Part shown: one piece after another, positions 37,001 to 45,450 of the stretch
Numbering within the stretch: the first letter of the stretch is position 1
How the letters are laid out: every line of letters starts with the position of its first letter
Source: Legionella rowbothamii
Lineage (GTDB): Bacteria; Pseudomonadota; Gammaproteobacteria; Legionellales; Legionellaceae
Assembly: GCF_900639985.1 (NCBI RefSeq)
Contig: NZ_CAAAIM010000005.1
Coordinates: forward strand, 1-64,000
Reading direction: 5' to 3'
DNA length: 64,000 nucleotides
Notes under the pieces: model-generated
Databases searched by the model: none
Seen by the model: only the letters and a program-made list of their open reading frames with translations
Told to the model about the DNA's origin: nothing
Made by a program: the position numbers and the translations under genes

Positions 37001-37239
37001 TTTACAACCGTAACTTCATCCGTTTTATAGGGGATTGGGCTTAGATTTATTTTTGCCTCTTCTTCCACCTTAACTTGCATGCTCACCAAACTTAATGATT
37101 CTCCTTTTGGATAATCACTAACGACCTCTCCTTTTTTTAATACATGGTCTTTTTTTGTTTTTTTAGTAATGGGGTATAGCGTGGTATCTGTACCCAACAT
37201 AGTAAGGAGAAATGGTTTGGTTTTGTCGTCTGGATGCAT
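34081..37239 (-). CDS. Large putative effector with alpha/beta-hydrolase domain, coiled coil and membrane anchor
   Basis: 1052 residues from the ATG preceded by AAGAGG (an ATG 30 nt upstream is less likely). Numbered from that start, residues 10-320 look like a DUF2235/Tle-type lipase fold: nucleophile S117 in IIAHSRGAVES, D208 in LGVDPVPGD, and H270/H271 in IPGHHGTGSAG, a plausible Ser-Asp-His triad. Residues about 320-800 are helical. Residues about 830-900 form a coiled coil and about 975-1000 a transmembrane helix. The last 35 residues are glutamate-rich (ELTEAEKIDNEVEIEGRF), an E-block-like Dot/Icm signal. No signal peptide. A membrane-tethered lipase or esterase effector is likely; the substrate is unknown. 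Confidence 0.65.
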   Translation of the reverse strand: MHPDDKTKPFLLTMLGTDTTLYPITKKTKKDHVLKKGEVVSDYPKGESLSLVSMQVKVEEEAKINLSPIPYKTDEVTVVNGPTTSGANVGEKIGFGVAEILLAVARGQQPINIIAHSRGAVESTLITHEIQAVQNMIAACNSIDEVIAELLRQQTERHNAKKPINNTPDIIEHLKAQLQFIPQEERATWFESLKKNIPNTSINFLGVDPVPGDCFPITWYDDRYFTIPPIAQNVQILYYENEHSSLGFTPAWIQPESPEQKFVCYTIPGHHGTGSAGNNASQQKVVMTDSSVKATHVQKLLIYKLLDFLNQHGIIFNDLGQELFKKHTALGRKYAIVLNDEENLSDIFADLADAQLDESEDEHSEITLVGEQSEPIELAEKPKNKKIDVAKLNFSAIYRELYDKIAQNRKAYEAFNSTSYTLMGVTPQRRILRKGDPEKTSHTYGLLTDVMSINSGFVNDEQARLIQEYFFSLFQLEHPPENLAEIVNKVSTVLEKNIRPLAEQERIEDLNSSYILVDNKSANLRDKATRDVVSKNFGSVIQLVSTHYLTVDWSSADKKAEKQQLFDAIISLLQKFKELSTLQDDIAQTFVSELTKLAVSGIGETLEDQYQILTKSYERINQSTDKRLQRFFHDLSAQFVAKGTNLQINSLVAAIMDTPAYQELADHPPALKIAYIFAQLSTNGCEELIEQIEANFKLHHSQLGSDEVNSQETNIIEKLAENFVEQYADSLEAITKLHEQMQVFMNDLSALSNLVPEKTADFGIYVLKLRQNSHTLIERAAQKFYYGHSIDELPPIATAGTFAELVERYAIENYGIADRAKENQVTLAADNKQLHAANEQLQNEKRGVENQLDIQNEANASLGRQLRESTERNQDFQAALNSEEEARNLLLISQKLRPLTENYLRKLENSTSDENGTRRPKIEHLNSLLESLNNSIAQPKPSERVKAFYDKLKIATEELDKHRDKDWVRYVRNTVIAGAILASAVLPGLLFLIAYVKFTGNSPYFWSSQGSTFVNELNKVRPSSLEKIEKVELTEAEKIDNEVEIEGRFLHA

Positions 37240-37449
37240 TTTGGTACCTCTTAAAACACAGCTGACCATTATAACACAGGTTTGTAGATAAAATAAACAG
37301 TGGCGGGCTGGTTTTGTTCTTATTTAATGCGCTTTCCTCACTGATCAATTTTTATCGAAAAAGACTTTTCCTGTAAATATTGGCTTGGGATAACTTGCAC
37401 TGTGCTGAGGCATTGGCGATAATTTGTCTTTTGCATTAAGGGGAACATT

Positions 37450-38109
37450 TTGAGTGTTTATGTGAAAGAGCCCCAAGCTCCAGCACAAGCATGTGTCATT
37501 TGGATGCATGGGTTGGGTGCCGATGCTTCTGATATGGTCGGTTTGGCTGATCAATTGGTGGCAGGGGATGTGGCGTTACGCCATGTATTTATCAATGCGC
37601 CTATGCGCCCAGTGACGCTCAATAATGGCATGGTAATGCCTGCTTGGTATGACATTCTAGGAATGGAATTAGTTGACCGGCAAGACAAGGAAGGTATTGA
37701 GCAGTCAGAATGCTTAATTCGCGAAGTGATGGATGCCCAATTGCGAGATGGTTTTGCTTTTGAGCAGCTGTTTTTAGCAGGATTCTCACAAGGCGGGGCG
37801 ATGGCTTTGCATACAGCCCTACACACCCCTGGCCGGTTGGGCGGGGTTATAGCTTTGTCAGCATACTTGCCTTTAGCGGATCATAACAGACCAAAGCTTG
37901 ATAAGCATACGCCGATTTTTATTGGGTCAGGGCAATTTGATCCTTTAGTAGTACCGAAGTGGGTTGAAATGAGTAAAGATTGGCTGTTAAACAATGGTTA
38001 CACATATCTTACGGATCACAAGTATCCTATGGAGCATTCTGTGTGCATGGATGAAATTAGAGATATCAGCCTTTGGTTATGCCAGCACGCTCCTGGGAGT
38101 ATTTTATGA
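37450..38109 (+). CDS. Carboxylesterase/phospholipase of the alpha/beta-hydrolase fold (TTG start)
   Basis: 219 residues, like Pseudomonas EstB and acyl-protein thioesterases. The triad is S113 (GFSQGG), D164 and H196, with the oxyanion motif HGLGAD near 20. It should hydrolyse short acyl or thioacyl esters in the cytoplasm. TTG at 37450 follows AAGGGGA. It overlaps ratA by 4 nt. Confidence 0.88.
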   Translation: MSVYVKEPQAPAQACVIWMHGLGADASDMVGLADQLVAGDVALRHVFINAPMRPVTLNNGMVMPAWYDILGMELVDRQDKEGIEQSECLIREVMDAQLRDGFAFEQLFLAGFSQGGAMALHTALHTPGRLGGVIALSAYLPLADHNRPKLDKHTPIFIGSGQFDPLVVPKWVEMSKDWLLNNGYTYLTDHKYPMEHSVCMDEIRDISLWLCQHAPGSIL

Positions 38110-38540
38110 CAATAGTAAAAAAATCAAGAACTGTAGGGTATTCCTGCGAACAAATGTTTCGTTTAGTGAATGAGGTAGAACATTATGCTCAGTTTCTACC
38201 CTATTGTGCGGAAAGTGTAGTGCATCATCGTGATGAAGACGAAGTACAAGCAACCTTAGTGATTGGCGCGGCAGGCATGAGTAAATCCTTTACCACTCGC
38301 AATCGTTTGCAGATTAATAAGATGATTGAAATTCGGTTGGTTGATGGCCCATTTAGCCATTTGGAAGGATTTTGGCGTTTTGATGAAGTTGATGAGGGCT
38401 GCAAGGTTTCTTTTGACTTAGAGTTTGAATTTGCTGGTCGCATGTTTTCTATGTTACTCGGGCCGGTTTTTGAACAAGTAACCGATAAAATGGTTGATTC
38501 TTTTTGTGAGCGGGCAAGGGTAATTTATGGTGAAGGTTGA
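38106..38540 (+). CDS. ratA: RatA/Coq10-type START-domain protein
   Basis: 144 residues from the ATG overlapping the esterase stop (ATGA). SRTVGYSCEQMFRLVNEVEHYAQFLPYC and the MLLGPVFEQVTDKMVDSFCERA helix are typical of the polyketide cyclase/START family that includes E. coli RatA (YfjG) and Coq10, which bind ubiquinone or affect ribosome association. Paired with rnfH as in E. coli. Confidence 0.88.
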   Translation: MTIVKKSRTVGYSCEQMFRLVNEVEHYAQFLPYCAESVVHHRDEDEVQATLVIGAAGMSKSFTTRNRLQINKMIEIRLVDGPFSHLEGFWRFDEVDEGCKVSFDLEFEFAGRMFSMLLGPVFEQVTDKMVDSFCERARVIYGEG

Positions 38541-38799
38541 GCTTGTTTATATTACTAAGGAACAACAAATAGTGCATCAGCGGCTGGAGTTGAAGCAGGG
38601 CGCAACCGTTGCGGATGCATTGCTTGTATCTGGAATATATGATTCTCATCCTGAAACCGAAAAGATGTCTGTAGGCATTTATGCGAAACAGGTGACATTG
38701 GATACCGAACTTAAAGACGGCGATCGGGTTGAAATTTATCGTCCTTTATCTCTGGATCCTAAAGAGAACCGACGCCAACGAGCTCAAGGAAAGAAGTAA
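38527..38799 (+). CDS. rnfH: RnfH family protein
   Basis: 90 residues, ubiquitin-like fold family UPF0125. IYDSHPETEKMSVGIYAKQ and DGDRVEIYRPLSLDPKENRRQRA are diagnostic. It overlaps ratA by 14 nt, the usual arrangement. Its role is undefined. Confidence 0.9.
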   Translation: MVKVELVYITKEQQIVHQRLELKQGATVADALLVSGIYDSHPETEKMSVGIYAKQVTLDTELKDGDRVEIYRPLSLDPKENRRQRAQGKK

Positions 38800-38820
38800 A
38801 AAATTACGAATCAAACGCAG

Positions 38821-38848
38821 GTCGGGCCTATGATGGCCCGACATTCTT
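38821..38848. terminator. Bidirectional terminator between rnfH and bamE
   Basis: A perfect 8-bp stem GTCGGGCC/GGCCCGAC (38821-38828, 38835-38842) with loop TATGAT lies between convergent genes and is followed by ATTCTTT on the plus strand. Confidence 0.7.
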
Positions 38849-38864
38849 TATGTGATTTAAGAAC

Positions 38865-39176
38865 TTAGATTCGCTCAATTCGTTTTAAGGTTCCATTAGA
38901 GAAATACAAACTTACAGTAATGATCGTAATATTTCCATGACCACGGCGCCAGGTATAGGCATAATCCCAACGGTCATTATTAAAGGTAGGACTTAATAAA
39001 CTCGTTCCCATTAAGATGGCAACATCATTCTTACTCATGCCAATTTTTAAGCGTTTTAGCTTGGATTCGGGTAATAAGTTTCCTTGCTGAGCTACTCGAC
39101 GTGCAAAGTCAAAGGAGGTGCATTGAGTTAGAGTTAGGGTACATAAAATACCAAGGAGTAAAGCTATTATTCTCAT
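38865..39176 (-). CDS. bamE: Outer-membrane assembly lipoprotein BamE
   Basis: 103 residues from the inner ATG (preceded by GGTAGG); an upstream ATG would add 10 residues without a ribosome-binding site. A signal peptide ends at LTLTQC, a lipobox with an unusual Gln before the Cys. LLPESKLKRLKIGMSKNDVAILMGTSLL and WDYAYTWRRG match SmpA/OmlA, the small subunit of the BAM complex. Divergent from fur, as in many gammaproteobacteria. Confidence 0.9.
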   Translation of the reverse strand: MRIIALLLGILCTLTLTQCTSFDFARRVAQQGNLLPESKLKRLKIGMSKNDVAILMGTSLLSPTFNNDRWDYAYTWRRGHGNITIITVSLYFSNGTLKRIERI

Positions 39177-39289
39177 TTTTTTGCCTACCGTGAAAAATTT
39201 CGCCATAATAGCACGTCATTTACTGAAAGACACCTGCAAGGTATGTAGAACTTCGTATCTTAGAGAAAATAGTCGAACCAGGAGCATCG

Positions 39290-39700
39290 ATGCATGAAAG
39301 TAAGCAATTAAAAAATGCCGGATTAAAAATAACCTTACCACGTTTAAAAGTATTGCAGATTTTAGAACAGTCTAGTAACCATCATTTAAGCGCTGAAGGG
39401 GTTTATAAGGCATTATTAGAAACCGGTGAAGACGTCGGCCTGGCGACGGTATATCGTGTATTAACCCAATTTGAAAATGCTGGCCTAGTCACGCGTCATA
39501 ATTTTGAAGGCGGGCATTCAGTCTTTGAATTAAGCCAAGGTGCTCACCATGATCACTTAGTATGTGTGAAGTGTGGTTTTGTCGAAGAATTTGTTGATGA
39601 GGTGATCGAACAACGACAAAAAGAGATTGCTGAACGTGCTCATTTTAAGATGACTGATCACGAATTAAATATTTATGGGATCTGTCGGCGTTGCCATTAA
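39290..39700 (+). CDS. fur: Ferric uptake regulator
   Basis: Fur, 136 residues. The winged helix (about 1-82) contains LPRLKVLQILE and VGLATVYRVLTQFENAGLV. The metal sites are in the dimerisation half: GAHHDHLVCVKCG (His cluster and CxxC) and CRRC near the end. It represses iron-uptake genes when loaded with Fe2+. CAGGAG stands 8 nt before the ATG. Confidence 0.97.
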   Translation: MHESKQLKNAGLKITLPRLKVLQILEQSSNHHLSAEGVYKALLETGEDVGLATVYRVLTQFENAGLVTRHNFEGGHSVFELSQGAHHDHLVCVKCGFVEEFVDEVIEQRQKEIAERAHFKMTDHELNIYGICRRCH

Positions 39701-39720
39701 CTTAGTGACTCCATTTTAAA

Positions 39721-39798
39721 TTGTAGATGAGCCCCATGCGTGCAACAAGGTATGGAGCTACACTTGAACTTCATATCGTGCCATGGGCCAACCTGCAA
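39721..39798. repeat. Small palindromic repeat, copy 2 (MITE-like)
   Basis: 78 bp with imperfect inverted ends: TTGTAGATGAGCCCCATG at 39721-39738 and the complement of TTGCAGGTTGGCCCATGG at 39781-39798. It shares the TGTAG end and GCCCATG core with the elements at 24180 and 54548. It lies between fur and the convergent cyclase gene. Confidence 0.55.
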
Positions 39799-39827
39799 GC
39801 TATTGAGAATAGAGCACGGTCACATAC

Positions 39828-41246
39828 TTATTTCTCGCCCAGAACGTCTTCCCTTTTACCCAGCAAAAAATAGGTCTTTATCGCTCCAAAACCTTTCACT
39901 GTGATCGTATCATAAGGTTCAATAATGAACTCTTCTTCTAACATAAAAGCCATCTTTTCTGAGATATGAATTTTATTAGGCAGAGCACTTTTTTCTAAGC
40001 GACTGGCTAAATTAACGACGTTGCCCCAGACATCATATAAAAATTTCTTATGGCCAATAACTCCAGCAATTACCGTCCCATAAGTCATACCAATGCGAAA
40101 TTGCAGATTCATTTGCTGAGATTTATTAAAGGCTTGCATGCGTTCTAAAATAGCGAGAGAATAATTTGCCATATTTATTGCATGCTGTGTTGTCTGCACC
40201 GGAACTCCTGCAACTGCCATATAGTTGTCACCAATGGTTTTTACTTTTTCTACATGGTATTTCTCAGTAATACTATCGAGCTCTGCAAACAACTTATTCA
40301 AGATGGTGACCGTTTTTTTCGGACCTAATTGGTCTGTTAGCTCACTGAAATTTATAATGTCCGCAAACATTACACTGGCTTGAGGATATTCATCTGCAAT
40401 GTTTTGCTCACCTAACTTAAGGCGAGAAGCGATTGACTCGGGTAAGATATTGAGGAGTAATAAGTCATTTTCTTCATTGGCCTTGGACAAAGATCTTAAG
40501 GTCTGCACTATAGAAAATATCATGATGATCGTTGAGAGGAATGCAAATCCTAAGGCTATGGAAATGGTATGTTGCACTTGTGCCTCAATGCCGAGAATGG
40601 TGCGTTGCACTCGTGAGTTTACGTGCTCAAAAAATTCTCGAATAGGTTGCATTACCTCTGTTTTGGTATTCATGTACTCATCATTAAATAATAATTTTTG
40701 CGCTAGTTCAGGATCTGGTTTTCCTTGGATGCTGTAATGCCCTGAGCTGTCTTGAAACTTTCCATCTACGGCATTCATTGCTTTTATTTCTATTTGAGTC
40801 AATGCGTTACTTTTATTTTCAGCCTTAGCCAGAAGAGCAAACTCTTTTAAGGTGAAATGATGCTCTAACATCATTTCCGCTAGGGATTTAGGTGTTTGAT
40901 AATCTTTGGGGCTTTTGTTTGTGATAATTAAATCCCAGTAGGGTTCGTCATATTTTACCGGACGGGGGGCCGCGCCATTACGTATAGCTAAGACTTGATC
41001 ATAATAATTTCGATATTTTTTATTGCTGGTAGTCACATAAAGGCGAGCCATTGTAGTTAAATCATCAGAGCTTTGGCGTAATTCATCGGCGATCGCATAA
41101 GCTTTGTGGCGATCCAGCTCGGTAAACATTTCTTGTGCGGAGTAGTATTTTAATTCAAATAAACAATAGATTAGGCAAATTAGCGTAATTGCCAAAAAGA
41201 AGAAAAAGCAGTTGATAAGCCGGGTATTTTTCAAGTTTAATTTCAT
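39828..41246 (-). CDS. Membrane-bound class III adenylate cyclase
   Basis: 472 residues. An N-terminal membrane helix (10-32), a periplasmic sensor region (about 35-225), a second helix (227-250), then a cytoplasmic linker and the cyclase domain (288-460). Metal aspartates D296 and D340, the adenine-selecting pair K336 and D405, and transition-state N412/R416 are all present, so it should make cAMP from ATP. No HAMP or known sensor domain was recognised. It is divergent from a metallo-beta-lactamase protein gene with 159 nt between them. Confidence 0.9.
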   Translation of the reverse strand: MKLNLKNTRLINCFFFFLAITLICLIYCLFELKYYSAQEMFTELDRHKAYAIADELRQSSDDLTTMARLYVTTSNKKYRNYYDQVLAIRNGAAPRPVKYDEPYWDLIITNKSPKDYQTPKSLAEMMLEHHFTLKEFALLAKAENKSNALTQIEIKAMNAVDGKFQDSSGHYSIQGKPDPELAQKLLFNDEYMNTKTEVMQPIREFFEHVNSRVQRTILGIEAQVQHTISIALGFAFLSTIIMIFSIVQTLRSLSKANEENDLLLLNILPESIASRLKLGEQNIADEYPQASVMFADIINFSELTDQLGPKKTVTILNKLFAELDSITEKYHVEKVKTIGDNYMAVAGVPVQTTQHAINMANYSLAILERMQAFNKSQQMNLQFRIGMTYGTVIAGVIGHKKFLYDVWGNVVNLASRLEKSALPNKIHISEKMAFMLEEEFIIEPYDTITVKGFGAIKTYFLLGKREDVLGEK

Positions 41247-41405
41247 GCACAGTAGCCATGTGTAAACACCTAGTTCTTACTTAAAAAGATAGACTATTTT
41301 GGGCTAATAGGGGTATTTTTAATAACTAATTTTAAATGCTATTCTTTAAGAGTAAGTATTTGTATTTTTTCATTTAGGACAGGCAGTATCAATTAGGATT
41401 ATTTA

Positions 41406-42170
41406 ATGAAATTATTATTTTTAGGCACCGCAAGCGGATTGGGTAGCGATCCATTGAATTATCAATCCAACATGCTGCTTCTTACTGATAATGGCAAAAA
41501 GCTATTAATTGATTGTGGTACAGATATTCGTTTTTCATTAACTAAAGCTAATTATACGGCCGAAGATATTGATGCGGTTTATATTAGTCATTTGCATGCG
41601 GATCATGTTGGCGGTATGGAGTGGTTTGCACTGCAACGGATGTTTGTTTCGCACAAAGGTAAACCTACGCTGATTGTTCATGAAGAATTGGCGGGGATGC
41701 TTTGGGATCATTCGCTCAGTGGAGGTTTAAAAACACTGAATGAGGTTGACGCAACGTTGAGTGATTTCTTTTTGGTGCAAACGGTTGCCCATGGACAATA
41801 CTTTGAATGGGAGGGGCTACGAATAAACTTAATTAAAACCGTCCACGTGCATTCCAATGGTTGTTTAATGCCCTGTTATGGTTTGGACATCGCTTATCAA
41901 GGAAAAAAATTTTTTATCACCGCGGACACGCAATTTACACCCGATGATTTTAAACAATACTACGAAGATGCCACCATTGTGTTTCATGATTGTGAAACTT
42001 TACCGGCCCCCAGTGGTGTGCATGCACATTTTGATCAGCTAACCACGTTAGCTCCCGAAATTAGGTCCAAAATGTGGCTTTATCATTATAATGATGGGAC
42101 CTTACCTGATACAAGCACCCATGGATTTCGAGGCTTTGTTCGTTGTGGACAAATTATTGATTTAAGTTAA
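41406..42170 (+). CDS. Metallo-beta-lactamase-fold hydrolase
   Basis: 254 residues. The motif H62-x-H64-x-D66-H67 (SHLHADHVGG) plus later His and Asp residues (VHVHSNG, ITADTQ, HDCET) build the two-metal centre. The start MKLLFLGTASG resembles the RNase Z/phosphodiesterase branch. The substrate is unknown; its place beside an adenylate cyclase raises the option of a cyclic-nucleotide phosphodiesterase, which is inference only. AGGA lies before the ATG. Confidence 0.75.
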   Translation: MKLLFLGTASGLGSDPLNYQSNMLLLTDNGKKLLIDCGTDIRFSLTKANYTAEDIDAVYISHLHADHVGGMEWFALQRMFVSHKGKPTLIVHEELAGMLWDHSLSGGLKTLNEVDATLSDFFLVQTVAHGQYFEWEGLRINLIKTVHVHSNGCLMPCYGLDIAYQGKKFFITADTQFTPDDFKQYYEDATIVFHDCETLPAPSGVHAHFDQLTTLAPEIRSKMWLYHYNDGTLPDTSTHGFRGFVRCGQIIDLS

Positions 42171-42229
42171 TAATGCGTTGCATCTGCCAGTTAATAGACT
42201 AGACAAACCTTATTTTCCCCGTATTTTAT

Positions 42230-42238
42230 TGTTATACT
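42230..42238 (+). promoter_or_regulatory. Candidate extended -10 promoter of the RND operon
   Basis: TGTTATACT (42230-42238) is an extended -10 element 38 nt before the ATG at 42277. The matching -35 is weak. Confidence 0.4.
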
Positions 42239-42276
42239 GCTAAGCTATTTATTCGAGGTGACAGGGACAGTTAGTT

Positions 42277-45200
42277 ATGTGGATTGTATGGATTGCACTG
42301 TCGCGACCGTACACTTTTATTGTTTTAGCGCTGATGTTACTTATCATTGGCCCATTAACAATAATGCGTACTCCTACCGATATTTTTCCAGATATTAATA
42401 TTCCTGTAGTGAGTGTGGTGTGGAATTACACGGGATTGCCTCCGGATGAAATGGGGAATCGCATTACCAGTGTTTTTGAACGTGCTGTAACGACAACGGT
42501 CAATGATATTGAACATATTGAATCGGAATCACTGCTCGGCGTCAGTGTCACCAAATTGTTTTTCCATCCGGGAGTTAACATTGATGTAGCTCTAAGCCAG
42601 GTAACGGCGATTTCCCAAACCATCTTGAGAAACCTGCCTCCTGGCTCATTACCCCCATTAATTCTAAATTATAAAGCATCCACGGTGCCGGTATTACAAT
42701 TAGTGTTATCCAGCGCAACCATCCCTGAGCAAAATCTCAATGATTTGGCGAATAACTTTTTACGATCGCAGCTTGCTACTGTGCAGGGGGCGGCAATCCC
42801 ATTTCCCTATGGCGGGAAAACACGGCAAATTCAAGTCGATCTTAATCCGAAGGCCATGCAAACCTATGGCATCTCGGCACAACAAATTAATGCGGCAATT
42901 GGGGCGCAAAACTTAATCGTTCCTGCAGGAACCCAAAAAATTGGTACTTATGAGTACATTGTTAAACTTAATGGGAGCCCACTTGTTGTTGATCAAATGA
43001 ACGATTTTCCTGTAGCGTCGACTCCAGGAAGAGTACTTTTTATTCGGGACGTTGCCCATGTACGAGATGGATTTGCGCCGCAGACGAATATTGTGCGGGT
43101 GGATGGGCAGCGGGCGGTAATGATGTCCATTCAAAAATCAGGTAATGCCTCTACTTTAGATATTATTAAGCAAATTAAAGACTTGTTGCCTAAGGTGAAA
43201 GAGATTTTGCCTGAGGGGTTAAACTTGTCTCAATTCGCGGATCAATCTATCTTTGTTACGGCTGCGATTCAAGGGGTTATTACGGAAGGGATCATTGCTG
43301 CAGCGCTAACCGGGCTGATGATTTTACTCTTCCTTGGGAGCCTTCGTAGTACCTTTATTATCACCATCTCAATTCCTTTATCAATCATTGCCTCTATTAC
43401 CATTCTTTCCGCCTTGGGTGAAACCATTAATATTATGACCTTGGGCGGATTGGCGCTTGCTGTAGGAATCTTAGTTGATGATGCGACCGTAGCGATTGAA
43501 AATATTAATTGGAACTTGGAGCAAGGCAAAGAGGTAGAACAATCGATTTTGGATGGGGCTAAGCAAATTGCTATCCCTGCCTTAGTATCTACTTTATGTA
43601 TTTGTATTGTATTCGTGCCCATGTTTTTCTTGGGGGGAGTTGCGCAGTACTTATTTGTTCCATTAGCTGAGGCGGTAGTCTTTGCGATGTTAATGTCATA
43701 TATTTTGTCACGGACCTTAGTTGCTACCTTGGCTAAATATTTATTAAAGAAACATGATTTGTCGGTAGATAAGCCTGAAAGTACGAATCGTTTTGTGCGT
43801 ATGCATGAAGCCTTCGAGCATAAATTCGCCGAATTTCGTCTGCGCTATTGTGACTTGCTTTCTTCGGTCTTAAAAAATGCGACATTTTTTATTCCCTGCT
43901 TTTTAGCTATGGTGTTGGTCTCCTTGTTTTTGCTATGGCCGTGGTTAGGTTCAGATTTTTTCCCCAATGTGGATGCTGGTCAAATTAAGTTGCATATTCG
44001 AGCTCCAACCGGGACTCGGGTTGAGGATACGGCACGTCTCGTTGACAATGTGGATACGGTAATTCGTCGTATCATTCCAGCTGGTGAACTGGATAGTATT
44101 GTTGATAATATTGGCTTGCCAGTAAGTGGTATTAACTTGTCTTACAGTAATTCGGCAACTATCGGACCTGAAGATGCGGATATTTTAATTTCTTTAAAAG
44201 AAGGCCATCGTCCTAGTCCTGACTATGTTCGTAAATTAAGAACGGTTTTAAATAATGAATTTCCTTCAGTATCCATTGCATTTTTACCGGCAGATATTGT
44301 GAATCAAATTATTAACTTTGGTTTGCCCTCGCCAATTAATATTCAAGTTATTGGTTTAAAAAGAAAAGAGAATGCCCAATATGCAAATCAGTTGATACGA
44401 AAACTTAAATTGATTCCTGGTCTTGCGGATGTGCGTACTCGACAAGCAGATAACTATCCGGTTTTATTTGTTGATGTGGACCGAAGCCTTTCTAAAGAAA
44501 TTGGTTTTTCTCAATTGGATATTGCATCGGATTTATTAATTAGTTTATCCGGAAGCTTCCAAACTTCTCCGACTTTTTGGTTAGATCCTCATAATGGTGT
44601 TTCTTATCCAATTGTTACCCAAGCACCGCAATATGTGATGAATTCACTACAGGCATTGAAAAATCTTCCTATTGGAACGTTAACACTGCCAAGCCAAGTA
44701 CAAATTTTGGGGGCGGTGAGTCAAGTGACGCGTGCTTGGACCTCCGCCGTTGAATCCCACTATAATGTTCAGCCAGTAATTGATATTTTTGCATCAATAC
44801 AAGACCGTGATCTTGGGGCTGTAGCTAAAGATATTCAAAGGATATTGAATGAGACCCAAAAGGATTTGCCTAAAGGTTCTTCGGTCGCAATTCGCGGTCA
44901 GATTGATACCCAAGCTCATGCCTTTTCAGGCCTTTATTGGGGCTTAGCATTTTCCATTTTACTCGTGTATTTGTTGATTGTTATTAATTTTCAATCATGG
45001 TTGGATCCTTTTATTATTATTACTGCATTACCCGCCGCATTAGCAGGGATCGCCTGGATGTTGTTTTTAACCCATACCCCTTTAAGTGTGCCTGCATTAA
45101 CGGGAGCAATTATGTGTATGGGGGTGGCAACTGCCAACAGTATTTTGATCATCAGTTTTGCCAGGGATCATCTTGCGACAACCCCCAATCCTTTTATAGC

Positions 45201-45450
45201 CGCTCTTGAAGCGGGAAGAGCGCGCCTACGTCCTGTATTGATGACTGCTTCTGCTATGGTGATTGGTATGCTACCTATGGCTTTAGGCTTAGGAGATGGT
45301 GGCGAGCAAAATGCACCATTAGGAAGAGCGGTCATCGGCGGTTTATCGTTTGCGACCATTGCCACGCTCTTTTTCGTGCCGGCAGTTTTTTATGTAATTC
45401 ACGAGCGTAAATTGAACGCGAAGATGAAGCAAAGGAATAACAATGTTTGA
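42277..45450 (+). CDS. RND multidrug efflux transporter (HAE1 family)
   Basis: 1057 residues, full AcrB length. TM1 at about 10-30, two large periplasmic loops, and TM4 with the proton-relay pair in AVGILVDDATVAIEN are present, so it should pump by proton antiport. The first loop begins with TDIFPDINIPVVSV, as in MdtB/MexF-like members. It is followed at 8-nt overlap by its adaptor and then the outer-membrane channel, a complete tripartite pump in the unusual order pump-adaptor-channel. Confidence 0.93.
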   Translation: MWIVWIALSRPYTFIVLALMLLIIGPLTIMRTPTDIFPDINIPVVSVVWNYTGLPPDEMGNRITSVFERAVTTTVNDIEHIESESLLGVSVTKLFFHPGVNIDVALSQVTAISQTILRNLPPGSLPPLILNYKASTVPVLQLVLSSATIPEQNLNDLANNFLRSQLATVQGAAIPFPYGGKTRQIQVDLNPKAMQTYGISAQQINAAIGAQNLIVPAGTQKIGTYEYIVKLNGSPLVVDQMNDFPVASTPGRVLFIRDVAHVRDGFAPQTNIVRVDGQRAVMMSIQKSGNASTLDIIKQIKDLLPKVKEILPEGLNLSQFADQSIFVTAAIQGVITEGIIAAALTGLMILLFLGSLRSTFIITISIPLSIIASITILSALGETINIMTLGGLALAVGILVDDATVAIENINWNLEQGKEVEQSILDGAKQIAIPALVSTLCICIVFVPMFFLGGVAQYLFVPLAEAVVFAMLMSYILSRTLVATLAKYLLKKHDLSVDKPESTNRFVRMHEAFEHKFAEFRLRYCDLLSSVLKNATFFIPCFLAMVLVSLFLLWPWLGSDFFPNVDAGQIKLHIRAPTGTRVEDTARLVDNVDTVIRRIIPAGELDSIVDNIGLPVSGINLSYSNSATIGPEDADILISLKEGHRPSPDYVRKLRTVLNNEFPSVSIAFLPADIVNQIINFGLPSPINIQVIGLKRKENAQYANQLIRKLKLIPGLADVRTRQADNYPVLFVDVDRSLSKEIGFSQLDIASDLLISLSGSFQTSPTFWLDPHNGVSYPIVTQAPQYVMNSLQALKNLPIGTLTLPSQVQILGAVSQVTRAWTSAVESHYNVQPVIDIFASIQDRDLGAVAKDIQRILNETQKDLPKGSSVAIRGQIDTQAHAFSGLYWGLAFSILLVYLLIVINFQSWLDPFIIITALPAALAGIAWMLFLTHTPLSVPALTGAIMCMGVATANSILIISFARDHLATTPNPFIAALEAGRARLRPVLMTASAMVIGMLPMALGLGDGGEQNAPLGRAVIGGLSFATIATLFFVPAVFYVIHERKLNAKMKQRNNNV

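Noticed and set aside
43269..43622. 117-codon minus-strand ORF opposite the RND pump
   Set aside because: Antisense shadow of the TM region of a clearly conserved gene.
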